Of a stretch of 64,000 nucleotides of DNA, positions 46,560-56,653 are shown piece after piece. Below the pieces are notes generated by a model. The model was not told the origin of the DNA. It saw nothing but the letters and a program-made list of their open reading frames with translations, and ran no database searches. A program made the translations under genes and the position numbers. Source of the stretch: Rhodobacter aestuarii (GTDB taxonomy: Bacteria > Pseudomonadota > Alphaproteobacteria > Rhodobacterales > Rhodobacteraceae); NCBI RefSeq assembly GCF_900156655.1, contig NZ_FTOG01000007.1, forward strand, positions 62,001-126,000, given 5' to 3'. Within the stretch, counting starts at the first letter, position 1. Each line of letters starts with the position of its first letter.

Positions 46560-47726
46560 ATGCCCGTTAAGAACCGTTTTGCCGAGTTGCTGCCCGAAAT
46601 CACCGCATGGCGACGCGATATCCACGAAAACCCTGAACTGCTGTTCGATCTGCCGCGCACCTCGGCCAAAGTGGCGGGCCTTTTGCGCGATTTCGGCTGT
46701 GACGAGGTTGTGGAAGGTATCGCGAAAACCGGTGTTGTGGGCGTGATCAAAGGCAAAACCGACACCTCTGGCCGGGTGATTGGCCTGCGCGCCGATATGG
46801 ATGCGCTGCCGATCTATGAGGCGACGGGGCTGGACTATGCCTCCAAAACGCCGGGCAAAATGCACGCCTGCGGCCACGATGGCCACACCGCCATGCTTTT
46901 GGGCGCGGCCAAATATCTGGCCGAAACCCGCAACTTTGACGGCACTGCCGTGATGCTGTTCCAACCCGCCGAAGAGGGCGGCGGCGGTGGCCGGGTCATG
47001 GTGGAAGAAGGCGTGATGGAGCGTTTTGGCATCCAAGAAGTGTACGGCATGCACAACTCGCCGGGCATCCCGCTTGGGACTTTTGCGCTGCGTCCGGGCC
47101 CGATGATGGCTGCGGCGGATCAATTCGAAGTGGTGGTGACGGGCAAGGGCGGCCATGCTGCCAAACCGCATGAAGGCATTGATACGACGCTCGTGGCCTC
47201 GCACATCGTGGTGGCTTTGCAGCAAATTTCTTCGCGCAATGTCGACCCGCTCAAACAAGTGGTGGTCTCGGTCTGCACCTTCCGCACGGAAAGCGAAGCA
47301 CATAACGTGATCCCGCAAACCGTGTTGTTGCGCGGCACGGTGCGCACGCTCGAACCCGAAGTGCGTGAATATGTTGAAGGCCGTTTCAAAGCGGTGGTCG
47401 AGGGCATCGCCGCGGCGCATGGCGCGACCGTGGCGATCAAATATGACCGTGGCTATCCGGTGACGATGAACGCCCCCGAAAACACCGATTACGCGGTGGC
47501 GGTGGCCGAAGCTGTTTCGGGCTCGGTGGATACGGGCGTGGCGCCGCTGATGGGCGGCGAGGATTTCTCCTACATGCTCAACGCGCGTCCGGGGGCCTAT
47601 ATCTTCTTGGGCAATGGCGATACCGCCAGCCTACACCACCCGGCCTATAACTTCGATGATAACGCGATCCCGTTCGGCTCAAGCTGGTATGCGGGGATGA
47701 TCGAAAGCCGGATGCCTGCTGCGTAA
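46560..47726 (+). CDS. M20 family amidohydrolase (hippurate hydrolase-like)
   Basis: A metal-dependent amidohydrolase of 388 residues that cleaves N-acyl amino acids such as hippurate. The metal and catalytic residues are in GLRADMDALPI, MHACGHDGHTAMLLGAA (near residue 100), FQPAEEGGGGG and GMHNSPGIPLG, and the C-terminal histidine is in HHPAYNFDD. A dimerisation domain lies about residues 180-295. It follows the FAD oxidase gene by 84 bases on the same strand. With the peptide importer it probably supplies amino acids. The start at 46560 gives the usual N-terminus; the frame is open upstream without homology. A strong terminator follows. Confidence 0.93.
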   Translation: MPVKNRFAELLPEITAWRRDIHENPELLFDLPRTSAKVAGLLRDFGCDEVVEGIAKTGVVGVIKGKTDTSGRVIGLRADMDALPIYEATGLDYASKTPGKMHACGHDGHTAMLLGAAKYLAETRNFDGTAVMLFQPAEEGGGGGRVMVEEGVMERFGIQEVYGMHNSPGIPLGTFALRPGPMMAAADQFEVVVTGKGGHAAKPHEGIDTTLVASHIVVALQQISSRNVDPLKQVVVSVCTFRTESEAHNVIPQTVLLRGTVRTLEPEVREYVEGRFKAVVEGIAAAHGATVAIKYDRGYPVTMNAPENTDYAVAVAEAVSGSVDTGVAPLMGGEDFSYMLNARPGAYIFLGNGDTASLHHPAYNFDDNAIPFGSSWYAGMIESRMPAA

Positions 47727-47744
47727 CGCGGATACAAGCTTGCT

Positions 47745-47771
47745 AAAAGGGGGCCTCGCGGCCCCCTTTTT
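47745..47771. terminator. bidirectional terminator between amidohydrolase and universal stress genes
   Basis: AAAAGGGGGCC-TCGCG-GCCCCCTTTTT makes an 11-bp stem ending in a T-run on the plus strand and TTTTAGC on the minus strand, 18 bases after the amidohydrolase stop. The same stem sequence recurs at the metF terminator. Confidence 0.8.
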
Positions 47772-47776
47772 ATGTT

Positions 47777-48184
47777 TTAGCGGAGCACCATGACCGAGCA
47801 AGGTGCGTGGCGCACCACCCGTGCGGCGGTGGAGCCAATCAGATAGTCGCCAAAGCCAGGGCGATGGCCCGCAATCACAATGCAATCGGCGCCAATTTCT
47901 TCGGCCAGATCCAAAATCTCATTGGCGGCATGGCCTTGCCGGATCACGCCTGCGCCATTTTCAAACGCATTGCCCAACTGGTCGAGTTGGTTTTGCAAGG
48001 TGTTGCGCAGTTCGGTGTCATAGCCATCAGGCATGTAGGAAATGGCATAGCCAGGAACATCGGCCATCACATGCACCAGCGTGACGCGCGCCCCCGGCGC
48101 GGCAAGCGCGCGGGCAATATCAATGGCGGCATCGGGGTTGTGGCTTTCATCAAAGGCCACGGGAACGATAATATTGGAATACAT
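47777..48184 (-). CDS. universal stress protein, UspA family
   Basis: A 135-residue Usp domain protein. It has the alpha/beta fold with the ATP-binding motif AGHRPGFGDYLIGSTAARVV (G-2x-G-9x-G-S/T), so it should bind ATP. The N-terminal YSNIIVPVAFDESHNPDAAI carries the conserved aspartate. Usp proteins appear in stationary phase, starvation and oxidative stress. It is a single gene, convergent with the amidohydrolase. Confidence 0.94.
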   Translation of the reverse strand: MYSNIIVPVAFDESHNPDAAIDIARALAAPGARVTLVHVMADVPGYAISYMPDGYDTELRNTLQNQLDQLGNAFENGAGVIRQGHAANEILDLAEEIGADCIVIAGHRPGFGDYLIGSTAARVVRHAPCSVMVLR

Positions 48185-48219
48185 GACGCACTCCTCTCCT
48201 TTGGAGAACGGTTACAGGA

Positions 48220-48744
48220 TCAGTTTCGAGCTTTCTGCGCGCGGGCGCCTTGACGCAAGTCACGGTTGCGCGCGATTGCAGCCACTTGCGCAAAACGCAT
48301 GAGCCGCGACAGGGTGAAAAGATAGGCCGCCGTCGCCCCGGCCCAAAGCGCGGGGGTGAGCGGGGCGTGCCAGAACAAGGTCTCGAATGCTTCGCCGGGC
48401 AAAAGCGCCATGCCGAAATCATCAGCAAGCCGCGCGGTGACGGTTTCGCCCAGCCAATACCAGCCCGCCGCAAACATCAGAACCGACAAGAGCCGAAACG
48501 GCCAAGGCCCGGAAAAGGCGGCGAGGATGGCAAGGAGAAAAACCAAAAGCGGTGCGGCCAGCGCGACGTGCAGGGCCAGTAAGGCGGGTGTCACAACAAG
48601 CGTGGGCGTGAGATCGCTGGCGGACCCCATGAAGCCAGCCCCGCCTCCCCAAACAAGGTTTGCCCAAACTGTGGTGGCGGCCATCACCGCACCGGCAAGG
48701 CCCGTCAGAAGGGCAAGGCCCGCGCGGCGAAGTTGGGGTGCCAT
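48220..48744 (-). CDS. four-helix membrane protein, unrecognised
   Basis: A 174-residue inner-membrane protein with four predicted helices (LALLTGLAGAVMAATTVWA; LLALHVALAAPLLVFLLAIL; FRLLSVLMFAAGWYWLG; PALWAGATAAYLFTLSRLM). It starts one base after the moaA stop, so it is translationally coupled to moaA. I do not know its function. A molybdenum-cofactor or anion-related role suggested by moaA is only positional. No catalytic motif is visible. The C-terminal tail is basic and cytoplasmic by the positive-inside rule. Confidence 0.78.
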   Translation of the reverse strand: MAPQLRRAGLALLTGLAGAVMAATTVWANLVWGGGAGFMGSASDLTPTLVVTPALLALHVALAAPLLVFLLAILAAFSGPWPFRLLSVLMFAAGWYWLGETVTARLADDFGMALLPGEAFETLFWHAPLTPALWAGATAAYLFTLSRLMRFAQVAAIARNRDLRQGARAQKARN

Positions 48745-48745
48745 C

Positions 48746-49753
48746 TTAGCCCCCCGTCCGGTTCATTTGCCGCGCCACTTGGCCGGAAACACCGGTTTCG
48801 GTGTAAAGAAAATCATGCGCTTTTGGTTTGTGCGCGAGACCTTCGCGGATCGCTTCAATTAGCGGGCCATCGCCTTCGCTTGCCCGCAAGGGCCCGCGCA
48901 GATCGACCTTTCCGGCTTGGCCAAGGCAGGGGTAGAGCGTGCCCGTGGCGCTGACGCGGACCCGGTTGCAACCCGCGCAGAAGTTGTGGCTGAGCGGCGT
49001 GATAAAGCCGATTTTTTGCCCGGTTTCACGCAGCTTTGCATAGCGCGCCGGGCCGCCCGTGGTCTCGGTTAGGTCGTCCAGCGTGAAGCGTTCGGCCAGC
49101 CTTGCGCGCAAATCCGTCAGCGCCCAAAACTGGCCAAGCCGTTCCGGCCCCAGCGCCTCGCCCAGCGGCATCACCTCGATGAAGCTCAGATCAAGCCCTT
49201 CGGCGCCCGCCCAAGTGACAATGTCAAAAAGCTCGTCTTCGTTCACGCCTTGCAACGCGACGGTGTTGATTTTGACCCGCAACCCGGCGGCTTTGGCGGC
49301 TTTGATGCCTGCGAGAACCTGCCCCAGATCACCGCGCCGGGTGATGGCGGCGAAACGCTCCGGGCTCAAACTATCAAGCGAGATATTGACCCGTTCCACC
49401 CCACAATCGGCCAAAGGCGCGGCGAAACGGTCCAGCTGCGCGCCATTGGTGGTGAGGGTGAGTTCTTTTAGCGCGCCAGACACACGGTGCCGCGACAGGG
49501 CGCGAAACAGGTCCATCACATCGCGGCGCACCAAGGGCTCGCCCCCGGTGATGCGCAATTTGGTGATGCCAAGCCCGACAAAAGCGCTCGCCAGCCGGTC
49601 AATTTCCTCAAGGCTGAGTACATCACGGCGGGGCAGAAATTTGGTGTCTTCCGCCATGCAATAGCTGCAACGAAAATCACACCGATCCGTCACCGAAACC
49701 CGTAGGTAGGTGATGTTGCGCGCAAAGGCATCGGTGAGAGCGGGTGCGGTCAT
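48746..49753 (-). CDS. moaA: GTP 3',8-cyclase, molybdenum cofactor biosynthesis
   Basis: Radical SAM enzyme of 335 residues that converts GTP to the first pterin intermediate of molybdopterin synthesis. The N-terminal cluster is CDFRCSYC (C25, C29, C32), and the C-terminal cluster is in [19 protein letters not shown]. The protein ends in the double glycine needed for activity. The radical SAM GGE-type element is [12 protein letters not shown] near residue 68. No other moa gene is nearby. The start [20 protein letters not shown] matches the family. Confidence 0.96.
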   Translation of the reverse strand: MTAPALTDAFARNITYLRVSVTDRCDFRCSYCMAEDTKFLPRRDVLSLEEIDRLASAFVGLGITKLRITGGEPLVRRDVMDLFRALSRHRVSGALKELTLTTNGAQLDRFAAPLADCGVERVNISLDSLSPERFAAITRRGDLGQVLAGIKAAKAAGLRVKINTVALQGVNEDELFDIVTWAGAEGLDLSFIEVMPLGEALGPERLGQFWALTDLRARLAERFTLDDLTETTGGPARYAKLRETGQKIGFITPLSHNFCAGCNRVRVSATGTLYPCLGQAGKVDLRGPLRASEGDGPLIEAIREGLAHKPKAHDFLYTETGVSGQVARQMNRTGG

Positions 49754-49823
49754 GTCCGAAGGCTAGTGCGGGGCCATGGCAACGGCAAGGGGGATCGCGG
49801 CGGGTTGGTGCCCGGATGCGACC

Positions 49824-51020
49824 TTAGGTGACGCGCGCGCGGGCGTGAAACTCGGGCCGGTCCCAAGCGCGGGTCGCCATGATCTCAGCCAAGATCGCGG
49901 CGGCTCGCTCCACCTCATCCATGCCGATGTAAAGCGGCGTGAAGCCAAAGCGCAAAATATCAGGCGCGCGAAAATCGCCAATCACGCCGCGCGCAATCAG
50001 CGCCTGCATGATCGCATAGCCCTCGGGGTGGGCAAAGCTGACTTGGCTGCCTCGGCTTGCGTGATCGCGCGGGGTGACAAGGGTCAGATCGGGGCAGGCG
50101 GCCTCTACTTCGGCGATGAACCGGTCGGTAAGCGCGAGCGATTGCTTGCGGATATCGGCCATATCGACGCTATCCCACACATCCAGCGCGGCATCGAGCG
50201 CGGCCATTTGCAACACAGGGGGCGTGCCGACGCGCATCCGCTCGGTGCTCGGAGCCGGGCGGTAGCCCTGTTCAAAGGCAAAGGGCGCGTCATGGCCCAG
50301 CCAGCCGCAAAGCGCAGGCTGAACCGTCGCCGCATGGCGCGGGGCCACATAAATAAAGGCGGGCGCCCCCGGCCCGGCATTGAGGTATTTATAGGTGCAG
50401 CCCGCCGCAAAATCGGCCCCGCACTCCGCAAGCGCCACCGGCACGGCGCCTGCCGAATGCGCCAAATCCCAAAAAGCCAGCGCGCCTGCTGCATGGGCTT
50501 TGGCGGTAAGTCGCTTCATGTCATGCTTGCGGCCGGTGCGATAATCCACCTCGGTCAGCATGGTGACGGCGATGGTTTCATCAATCGCCTCTTCCACCGC
50601 TTCGGGCGCGACAATCCGCAATTCATGCCCGGTGGCCAAAAGATCCGCGAGCCCTTGCGCCATGTAAAGATCGGTCGGGAAATTGCCATTGTCCGACAAG
50701 ATCACCTTGCGTTCGGGGCGCGCTTGCAAAGCCGCCGAGACCGCCTGAAACACCTTGATCGAGAGCGTATCGCCCAAGGTGACAGAGCCGGGCTCCGCCC
50801 CGATCAGTCGTGCCACTCGGTCGCCCAAACGCGCGGGTTGTTCCATCCAGCCCGCATTGTTCCATGCGGTGATCAGCATCTGCCCCCATTCGGCCTGCAT
50901 CGCTTGCGCGACGCGCCCAGGCACAGCGCGGGGCAGGGGGCCGAGCGAATTGCCATCAAGATAGATCAGCCCTTCGGGGATATCGAAAAGCGCGCGCGTT
51001 GCGGTGAAATCAGTCTGCAT
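49824..51020 (-). CDS. kynU: kynureninase
   Basis: PLP enzyme of 398 residues that cleaves kynurenine to anthranilate and alanine in tryptophan breakdown. The family segments are IYLDGNSLGPLPRAVPG near residue 17, DNGNFPTDLYMAQGL near residue 116, and the PLP lysine motif CTYKYLNAGPGAPAFIYV near residue 223. The start at 51020 has GGAGACC upstream; an in-frame upstream extension is unsupported. Other kyn genes are absent except a possible formamidase at 56.6 kb. Confidence 0.94.
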   Translation of the reverse strand: MQTDFTATRALFDIPEGLIYLDGNSLGPLPRAVPGRVAQAMQAEWGQMLITAWNNAGWMEQPARLGDRVARLIGAEPGSVTLGDTLSIKVFQAVSAALQARPERKVILSDNGNFPTDLYMAQGLADLLATGHELRIVAPEAVEEAIDETIAVTMLTEVDYRTGRKHDMKRLTAKAHAAGALAFWDLAHSAGAVPVALAECGADFAAGCTYKYLNAGPGAPAFIYVAPRHAATVQPALCGWLGHDAPFAFEQGYRPAPSTERMRVGTPPVLQMAALDAALDVWDSVDMADIRKQSLALTDRFIAEVEAACPDLTLVTPRDHASRGSQVSFAHPEGYAIMQALIARGVIGDFRAPDILRFGFTPLYIGMDEVERAAAILAEIMATRAWDRPEFHARARVT

Positions 51021-51153
51021 TGGGGTCTCCTGTCGCGGGCAGACTGCGCCCTGACGCGACTGCGCGCAAGTGCCCCGCCGCAAAGGGGTTGCGCGGTTCA
51101 CGAACGGCCCCCAAATGGGCGCAAGGGCCAAAAAGGGCGCAAGGGGGAGTGCG

Positions 51154-51621
51154 ATGGACCTGCGGGAAAAGCTGAAGCTGGCGCTGAAGGAACTGGAACT
51201 GCCGCCGATGTGGCTTGCGGTCTTTGCGGCGATTGGCTGGGCTGTGGGGCAGATTGCGCCACTGCCGATCCCTTACGCCGATTGGCTTGGCTATGGGTTG
51301 GTTGGCTTGGGGCTGGTGATCTCGGGTCTGGCGGCGGCGCAAATGGTGCTGGCGCGCACCACCTTCATTCCGCGCCGCCAACCGCAGCGGCTGGTGACCG
51401 GTGGGATTTTCGCGCTCAGCCGAAACCCGATCTACCTTGCCGATGCCTTCATCCTTTCGGGCCTTTTGCTGATCTGGGATGCACTCTTTGCCGCGCCGCT
51501 GGTGCCTGCCTTCATGGCTTGGATCACGCATCGCTACATTCGTGGTGAAGAGGCATGGATTATGGCGGCGCATGGCGCGGACTATGCCGCCTATTGCGCG
51601 CGGGTGCGCCGCTGGCTCTAG
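51154..51621 (+). CDS. isoprenylcysteine carboxyl methyltransferase-like membrane methyltransferase
   Basis: A 155-residue integral-membrane methyltransferase of the ICMT/PEMT family. It has three to four helices and the conserved SAM-binding C-terminal block GIFALSRNPIYLADAFILSG near residue 87, followed by HRYIRGEEAWIMAAHGADYAAYCARV, which matches the ICMT RhoxxxxEExxL-type motif. Bacterial members methylate lipids or small thiols; the substrate is unknown. The ATG at 51154 has an AAGGGGGAG site. Confidence 0.88.
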   Translation: MDLREKLKLALKELELPPMWLAVFAAIGWAVGQIAPLPIPYADWLGYGLVGLGLVISGLAAAQMVLARTTFIPRRQPQRLVTGGIFALSRNPIYLADAFILSGLLLIWDALFAAPLVPAFMAWITHRYIRGEEAWIMAAHGADYAAYCARVRRWL

Positions 51622-51747
51622 GTGCATTTCTGCGGCGCAGAAAAATCGTCGCACCCCTATTCCTGCCCACTGTTTAAGCAAACTGTGCCAAGCGACGGAA
51701 ACGAAAGCCAAACCCTTGAATCGCTGCGCAAAATGGGACCGCTAACA

Positions 51748-51776
51748 TTGCATGCGACGGTATGCTTTTGTATACC
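51748..51776 (+). promoter_or_regulatory. sigma-70-like promoter before pntA
   Basis: TTGCAT (51748-51753) and TATACC (51771-51776) are exactly 17 bases apart, a good -35/-10 pair about 135 bases before the pntA start. The rest of the gap 51622-51914 is AT-richer than its surroundings and holds no other clear feature. Confidence 0.55.
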
Positions 51777-51914
51777 CGCGACCTTCGGTCAGATTTCCAA
51801 CTGTTTCCAATGATCATTGGCTTGTGAAACTTTCTTACGCGGTGTTAAAGGGCTTTCGCCACGTTTTGTCCCCCGGCTGAAATCGTCCGAGGGCAGCAAT
51901 GGGAGAAAAATGAA

Positions 51915-53489
51915 GTGAAAATCGGCGCTCCGAAGGAGATTTTCGAGGGGGAAGCGCGTGTCGCTCTGACCCCCGACTCTGCGGTCCAGCTGCAAAAGCT
52001 CGGCCATGAATGCTATGTCGAGGCCGGTGCCGGCTACGCGGCAGGGTTTGCCGACACTGCCTATGAGGCGGTTGGCGTGACCGTCGTGCAAGGGGCGGCA
52101 GCGCTCTTCGACGCTGTCGATTTTGTCGTCAAAGTGCGTCCGCCCGTGGATGCCGAAGTGGCGATGCTGAAACAGGGTAAAACCCTGATTTCCTTCTTCT
52201 ACCCGGCGCAAAACGAAGCGCTGTTGGCGGCGGCCAAAGATACCGGCGCGAATGTTATCGCGATGGATATGGTGCCGCGGATTTCGCGCGCGCAAAAAAT
52301 GGATGCACTGTCGTCCATGGCCAATATTTCGGGCTATCGCGCGGTGATCGAGGCGGGCAACAACTTCGGTCGTTTCTTTACCGGTCAGGTGACGGCGGCA
52401 GGCAAAGTGCCCCCGGCGAAAGTGCTGGTTGTGGGCGCGGGCGTGGCCGGTCTGGCCGCGATTGGCGCTTCCACCTCGCTTGGCGCGATCACCTATGCGT
52501 TCGACGTGCGTCCCGAAGTGGCTGAGCAGATCGAATCGATGGGTGCCGAGTTCGTCTATCTCGATTTTGAAGAACAAGCGCAGGATGGCGCGGCGACGGG
52601 TGGCTATGCGGCCCCCTCCAGCCCCGAATTCCGCGAAGCGCAGCTGAAGAAATTCCGCGAACTTGCGCCCGATATCGACATCGTCATCACCACCGCGCTG
52701 ATCCCGGGCCGGGATGCGCCGGTGCTTTGGACCAAAGATATGGTCGAGGCGATGAAGCGCGGTTCGGTTATCGTGGACCTTGCTGCCGAGCGTGGCGGCA
52801 ACTGCGAACTGACCAAGAAAGACGAGAAAGTCGTCACCGAAAACGGTGTGACGATCGTCGGCTATACCGACTTCCCGAGCCGTATGGCGCAGCAGTCGAG
52901 CCAACTTTATTCGACCAACATCCGCCATATGATGGCCGACCTCACGCCGGGCAAAGACGGTGTGGTTGTCCACAATATGGAAGATGACGTGATCCGCGGC
53001 GCGACCGTGGCCTATCAAGGTGAGATCACCTTCCCGCCGCCGCCGCCGAAAGTGGCCGCGATTGCGGCGCAAAAGCCGAAGGAAAAGGTCAAAGAGCCGA
53101 CGCCGGAAGAACGCAAAGCCGCCGAGGCTGCCGCGTTCCGCAAGCAAACGCGTGACCAAATCCTGATGCTGGGCATTGGTGGGGCGCTGCTTTTGGGCAT
53201 TGGCCTTTTCGCTCCGGCCAGCTTCATGTCGCACTTCATCGTCTTCGCGCTGAGTTGCTTTGTGGGCTTCCAGGTGATCTGGAACGTGTCGCACTCGCTG
53301 CACACGCCGCTGATGGCGGTCACCAACGCGATCTCGTCGATCATCATTCTGGGTGCGCTGATGCAGGTGGGCTCCACCTCCTATCTTGTCGTGCTTTTGT
53401 CGGCTGTGTCGGTCTTCATGGCAGGCATCAACATCTTCGGCGGCTTCATGGTCACCCGGCGCATGCTGGCGATGTTCCAGAAATCGTAA
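51915..53489 (+). CDS. pntA: proton-translocating NAD(P) transhydrogenase subunit alpha
   Basis: Alpha subunit of 524 residues, full-length enterobacterial type. The N-terminal two-thirds bind NAD(H) ([20 protein letters not shown] at the start, [20 protein letters not shown] near residue 172), and the C-terminal third has four membrane helices (from [20 protein letters not shown]). With PntB it couples hydride transfer between NADH and NADP+ to proton flow and supplies NADPH. The start is GTG at 51915 with GGGAGAA upstream. pntB follows after 15 bases. Confidence 0.97.
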   Translation: MKIGAPKEIFEGEARVALTPDSAVQLQKLGHECYVEAGAGYAAGFADTAYEAVGVTVVQGAAALFDAVDFVVKVRPPVDAEVAMLKQGKTLISFFYPAQNEALLAAAKDTGANVIAMDMVPRISRAQKMDALSSMANISGYRAVIEAGNNFGRFFTGQVTAAGKVPPAKVLVVGAGVAGLAAIGASTSLGAITYAFDVRPEVAEQIESMGAEFVYLDFEEQAQDGAATGGYAAPSSPEFREAQLKKFRELAPDIDIVITTALIPGRDAPVLWTKDMVEAMKRGSVIVDLAAERGGNCELTKKDEKVVTENGVTIVGYTDFPSRMAQQSSQLYSTNIRHMMADLTPGKDGVVVHNMEDDVIRGATVAYQGEITFPPPPPKVAAIAAQKPKEKVKEPTPEERKAAEAAAFRKQTRDQILMLGIGGALLLGIGLFAPASFMSHFIVFALSCFVGFQVIWNVSHSLHTPLMAVTNAISSIIILGALMQVGSTSYLVVLLSAVSVFMAGINIFGGFMVTRRMLAMFQKS

Positions 53490-53504
53490 GCGGAGGGAAA
53501 CATA

Positions 53505-54941
53505 ATGGATTTCGGTTTCACGACAGCCGCTTACGTCGTTGCGGCAGTTCTGTTCATCCTCTCGCTCGGGGGCCTTTCGGGGCAGGAAAGCGCGAAACGC
53601 GCCGTGTGGTATGGCATTGTGGGTATGGCGCTTGCCGTGGCTGCAACGCTTGTTGGCCCCGGTCAGGGCTACTGGCTTTTGTCGATCATCTTGCTCGGCT
53701 GGGGCGGGTTCTACGGCGTCAAAGTTGCCAAGAAAGTGCAAATGACCGAGATGCCGCAGCTTGTGGCGGCGATGCACTCGCTTGTTGGTCTGGCGGCCGT
53801 GCTGGTGGGCTACAACGCCTATATCGAGTCGGTGCGCGTGCCCGCGATGGCCGAGGTCGAGCATGGCCTGCTGCGCGGTTTTGCCGAGATTGTCGCGCAT
53901 AAAACCGCGACCGAACTGGCGATTTTGCGGGTTGAGCTGTTCTTGGGCGTGTTCATCGGGGCCGTGACCTTCACTGGCTCGATCATCGCCTTTGGCAAGC
54001 TGGCGGGCAAAGTTGACACCAAAGCGAAAAAGCTGCCCGGTGGTCACATCCTGAACGCGGTCGCCGCAGCGGCTTCGGTCGTGATGCTGGTGCTCTTCAT
54101 GATGGGCTATGGCACGCTGCCGCTGATCGTCATGACGCTTCTGGCCTTCTTCATCGGTTATCACCTGATCATGGGCATCGGCGGCGCCGATATGCCGGTC
54201 GTGGTGTCGATGCTGAACTCCTATTCGGGCTGGGCCGCGGCGGCGATTGGCTTCTCGCTTGGCAACGACCTTCTGATCGTGACCGGCGCGCTGGTCGGTT
54301 CTTCGGGCGCGATCCTGTCTTACATCATGTGTAAGGCGATGAACCGCTCCTTCATCTCGGTCATCCTCGGCGGCTTCGGCAATACCGCTGGCCCGGCGCA
54401 AGAAGTCGAAGGCGAGATGGTCGCCATTGATGCGCAAAGCGTGGCCGATACGATCTCGGAAGCCGATAGCATCATCATCGTGCCGGGCTATGGCATGGCG
54501 GTGGCTCAGGCCCAAATGGCGGTCTCGGAACTGACCTCGTTGCTGCGCAGCCGTGGCAAGAACGTCCGCTTCGCGATCCACCCTGTTGCGGGCCGTCTGC
54601 CGGGGCACATGAACGTGCTCTTGGCCGAGGCGAAAGTGCCCTATGACATCGTTCTGGAAATGGACGAGATCAACGAGGACTTCCCCGAAACCGACGTGGT
54701 GATCGTGATCGGCTCGAACGATATCGTGAACCCGGCGGCGCAAGACGACCCGAACTCGCCCATCGCGGGGATGCCGGTTCTGGAAGTGTGGAAAGCGAAA
54801 CAGGTCTTTGTCTCGAAACGTGGCCAAGGCACCGGTTACTCGGGCATCGAAAACCCGCTCTTCTACAAAGAGAACACCCGCATGTTCTACGGCGATGCGA
54901 AGAAGTCGCTTGAAGAACTGCTTCATCTGATCCGCCACTAA
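53505..54941 (+). CDS. pntB: proton-translocating NAD(P) transhydrogenase subunit beta
   Basis: Beta subunit of 478 residues. The N-terminal half contains about nine membrane helices of the proton channel; the C-terminal half binds NADP(H), with the fingerprint [18 protein letters not shown] near residue 326 and [13 protein letters not shown] near residue 402. GAFY-type channel residues are in the helices. A GGAGGGAAAC site precedes the ATG. A strong terminator follows. It forms an operon with pntA. Confidence 0.97.
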   Translation: MDFGFTTAAYVVAAVLFILSLGGLSGQESAKRAVWYGIVGMALAVAATLVGPGQGYWLLSIILLGWGGFYGVKVAKKVQMTEMPQLVAAMHSLVGLAAVLVGYNAYIESVRVPAMAEVEHGLLRGFAEIVAHKTATELAILRVELFLGVFIGAVTFTGSIIAFGKLAGKVDTKAKKLPGGHILNAVAAAASVVMLVLFMMGYGTLPLIVMTLLAFFIGYHLIMGIGGADMPVVVSMLNSYSGWAAAAIGFSLGNDLLIVTGALVGSSGAILSYIMCKAMNRSFISVILGGFGNTAGPAQEVEGEMVAIDAQSVADTISEADSIIIVPGYGMAVAQAQMAVSELTSLLRSRGKNVRFAIHPVAGRLPGHMNVLLAEAKVPYDIVLEMDEINEDFPETDVVIVIGSNDIVNPAAQDDPNSPIAGMPVLEVWKAKQVFVSKRGQGTGYSGIENPLFYKENTRMFYGDAKKSLEELLHLIRH

Positions 54942-54959
54942 GGCCGATCCGTTAGAAAG

Positions 54960-54991
54960 AAAAAGCCCCGCCGGTTTGGTGGGGCTTTTTT
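54960..54991 (+). terminator. terminator of pntAB
   Basis: AAAAAGCCCCGCC-GGTTT-GGTGGGGCTTTTTT is a 13-bp stem with one G-T pair and a five-base loop ending in a T-run, 18 bases after the pntB stop. Confidence 0.9.
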
Positions 54992-55038
54992 GTTTGGCTT
55001 TGGCTTTGCCTGAACGGCCCGCCGGGCAGATATGAAAA

Positions 55039-55073
55039 CGCCGCGCGAGGGATCTCGCGCGGCGCTCTTTTTA
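55039..55073. terminator. bidirectional terminator between pntAB and gabD
   Basis: CGCCGCGCGAG-GGAT-CTCGCGCGGCG is a perfect 11-bp stem. The minus-strand copy runs into TTTTCAT and serves gabD; the plus-strand copy runs into CTCTTTTTAAG. Confidence 0.82.
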
Positions 55074-55086
55074 AGTTGCCGTCTGA

Positions 55087-56565
55087 TCAGATCGACAGGC
55101 AGACGTATTTCATCTCAAGGTAATCCTCGACGCCGTGATGGCTGCCCTCGCGGCCAAGGCCGGATTGCTTGACCCCGCCAAACGGCGCCACTTCGGTCGA
55201 GATGATCCCGGTGTTCACACCGACGATGCCGTATTCCAGCCCTTCCTGCACGCGGGTGATGCGGCCAATGTCGCGGGCGTAGAAATAAGAGGCGAGGCCG
55301 AAGATCGTGGCATTGGCCTTTTCGATCACCTCTTCCTCGGTCTCGAACTTAAAGAGCGGCGCGACCGGGCCAAAGGTTTCCTCGGTGGCGACCTTCATCT
55401 CTTGCGTGACGCCGGTGACGACGGTGGGCTGGAAGAACGTCCCGCCCAGTGCGTGCCGTGCGCCGCCAGTGACGACCTTGCCGCCGCCCGCAACCACATC
55501 AGCGATATGGTCCTCGACCTTTTCGACCGCATCTTCCGAAATCAGCGGGCCGGTGGTGACGCCTTCGGCCAGACCGTCGCCCACGTTGAGCTTGTTCACA
55601 GCGGCGGCGAGTTTCTCGGCAAAGGCATCATAGACGCCCGCTTGCACATAAAGTCGGTTCGCGCAGACGCAGGTTTGACCATTGTTGCGGAACTTCGACA
55701 TCATCGCGCCTTCAACGGCGGCATCGAGATCGGCATCATCAAAAACGATGAAGGGCGCGTTGCCACCCAGTTCCATCGAGCATTTCATCACCTGATCTGC
55801 GGCTTGGCGCAGCAAAATGCGCCCCACTTCGGTGGAGCCGGTGAAGGTGAGTTTGCGCACGGCATGGTTTTCGCAGAACTCTTTGCCAATGTCCGAGGCG
55901 CGCGAGGAGGTGATCACCGACAAGATGCCCTTGGGCAGGCCCGCGCGTTCGCCCAAAAGCCCCATGGCCAGCGCCGAAAGTGGGGTTTCCGCCGCCGGGC
56001 GGCACACGAAACCACAGCCCACCGCAATCGCCGGGCCCGCTTTGCGCGCGATCATCGCATTGGGGAAGTTCCACGGCGTGATCGAACCCACCACGCCAAT
56101 CGGTTGCTTGAGCACGGTAATGCGCTTGTCGCGCATATGGCCGGGGATGGTTTCGCCGTAAATCCGCTTCGCCTCTTCGCCGAACCATTCGATGAAGCTC
56201 GCCCCATATGCGATTTCACCTTTGGCTTCTGCCAAGGGTTTGCCCATCTCGGCGGTCAGGATCAAACCGAGGTCATCTTGGTTCGCCATCATCAAATCGA
56301 ACCATTTGCGCATCACGCTCGCGCGTTCTTTGCCGGTGCGCGCGGCCCAATCTTTCATCGCGACGCGGGCGGCTTCAATCGCGCGGGCGGTTTCGGCCCG
56401 GCTCAGGTCCGGCACGGAACAGATCACATCGCCGCGGGCGGGGTTTGTGACTTCGAAGGTGGCGCCGTCATCGGCATCAACCCAATCGCCGGCAACGAGG
56501 GCCTTGGTGCACAGAAGGCTCGGGTCCTTGAGGAGGGTTTTCAACTCGGTCGCGGTATCGGGCAT
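55087..56565 (-). CDS. gabD: NAD(P)-dependent succinate-semialdehyde dehydrogenase
   Basis: An aldehyde dehydrogenase of 492 residues. The active-site cysteine is in NNGQTCVCANR near residue 296, and the general-base glutamate is in MELGGNAPFIVFDDAD near residue 262. GSITPWNFPNAMIARK and FTGSTEVGRIL complete the family fingerprint. Succinate-semialdehyde preference follows GabD-type features such as the two vicinal cysteines and the C-terminal YGIVGVNTGIIST. It links GABA breakdown to the TCA cycle. Start at 56565 gives MPDTATELKTLL; an upstream ATG at 56604 cannot be excluded as the ribosome site is weak. Confidence 0.93.
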   Translation of the reverse strand: MPDTATELKTLLKDPSLLCTKALVAGDWVDADDGATFEVTNPARGDVICSVPDLSRAETARAIEAARVAMKDWAARTGKERASVMRKWFDLMMANQDDLGLILTAEMGKPLAEAKGEIAYGASFIEWFGEEAKRIYGETIPGHMRDKRITVLKQPIGVVGSITPWNFPNAMIARKAGPAIAVGCGFVCRPAAETPLSALAMGLLGERAGLPKGILSVITSSRASDIGKEFCENHAVRKLTFTGSTEVGRILLRQAADQVMKCSMELGGNAPFIVFDDADLDAAVEGAMMSKFRNNGQTCVCANRLYVQAGVYDAFAEKLAAAVNKLNVGDGLAEGVTTGPLISEDAVEKVEDHIADVVAGGGKVVTGGARHALGGTFFQPTVVTGVTQEMKVATEETFGPVAPLFKFETEEEVIEKANATIFGLASYFYARDIGRITRVQEGLEYGIVGVNTGIISTEVAPFGGVKQSGLGREGSHHGVEDYLEMKYVCLSI

Positions 56566-56653
56566 GGTAACTCTCGTCGGTTGAGGGATATGGAAGGGAA
56601 GCATGTGGCCGCGCAGATGTAAATTGCGCGCCGTGGAAAGAAAGGGCGAGGAA

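Noticed and set aside
51789-54938. Very long minus-strand ORF (1,049 codons) across pntA and pntB
   Set aside because: It is fully antisense to two certain genes and is histidine- and arginine-rich, the usual shadow of high-GC codon usage. It has no family resemblance.
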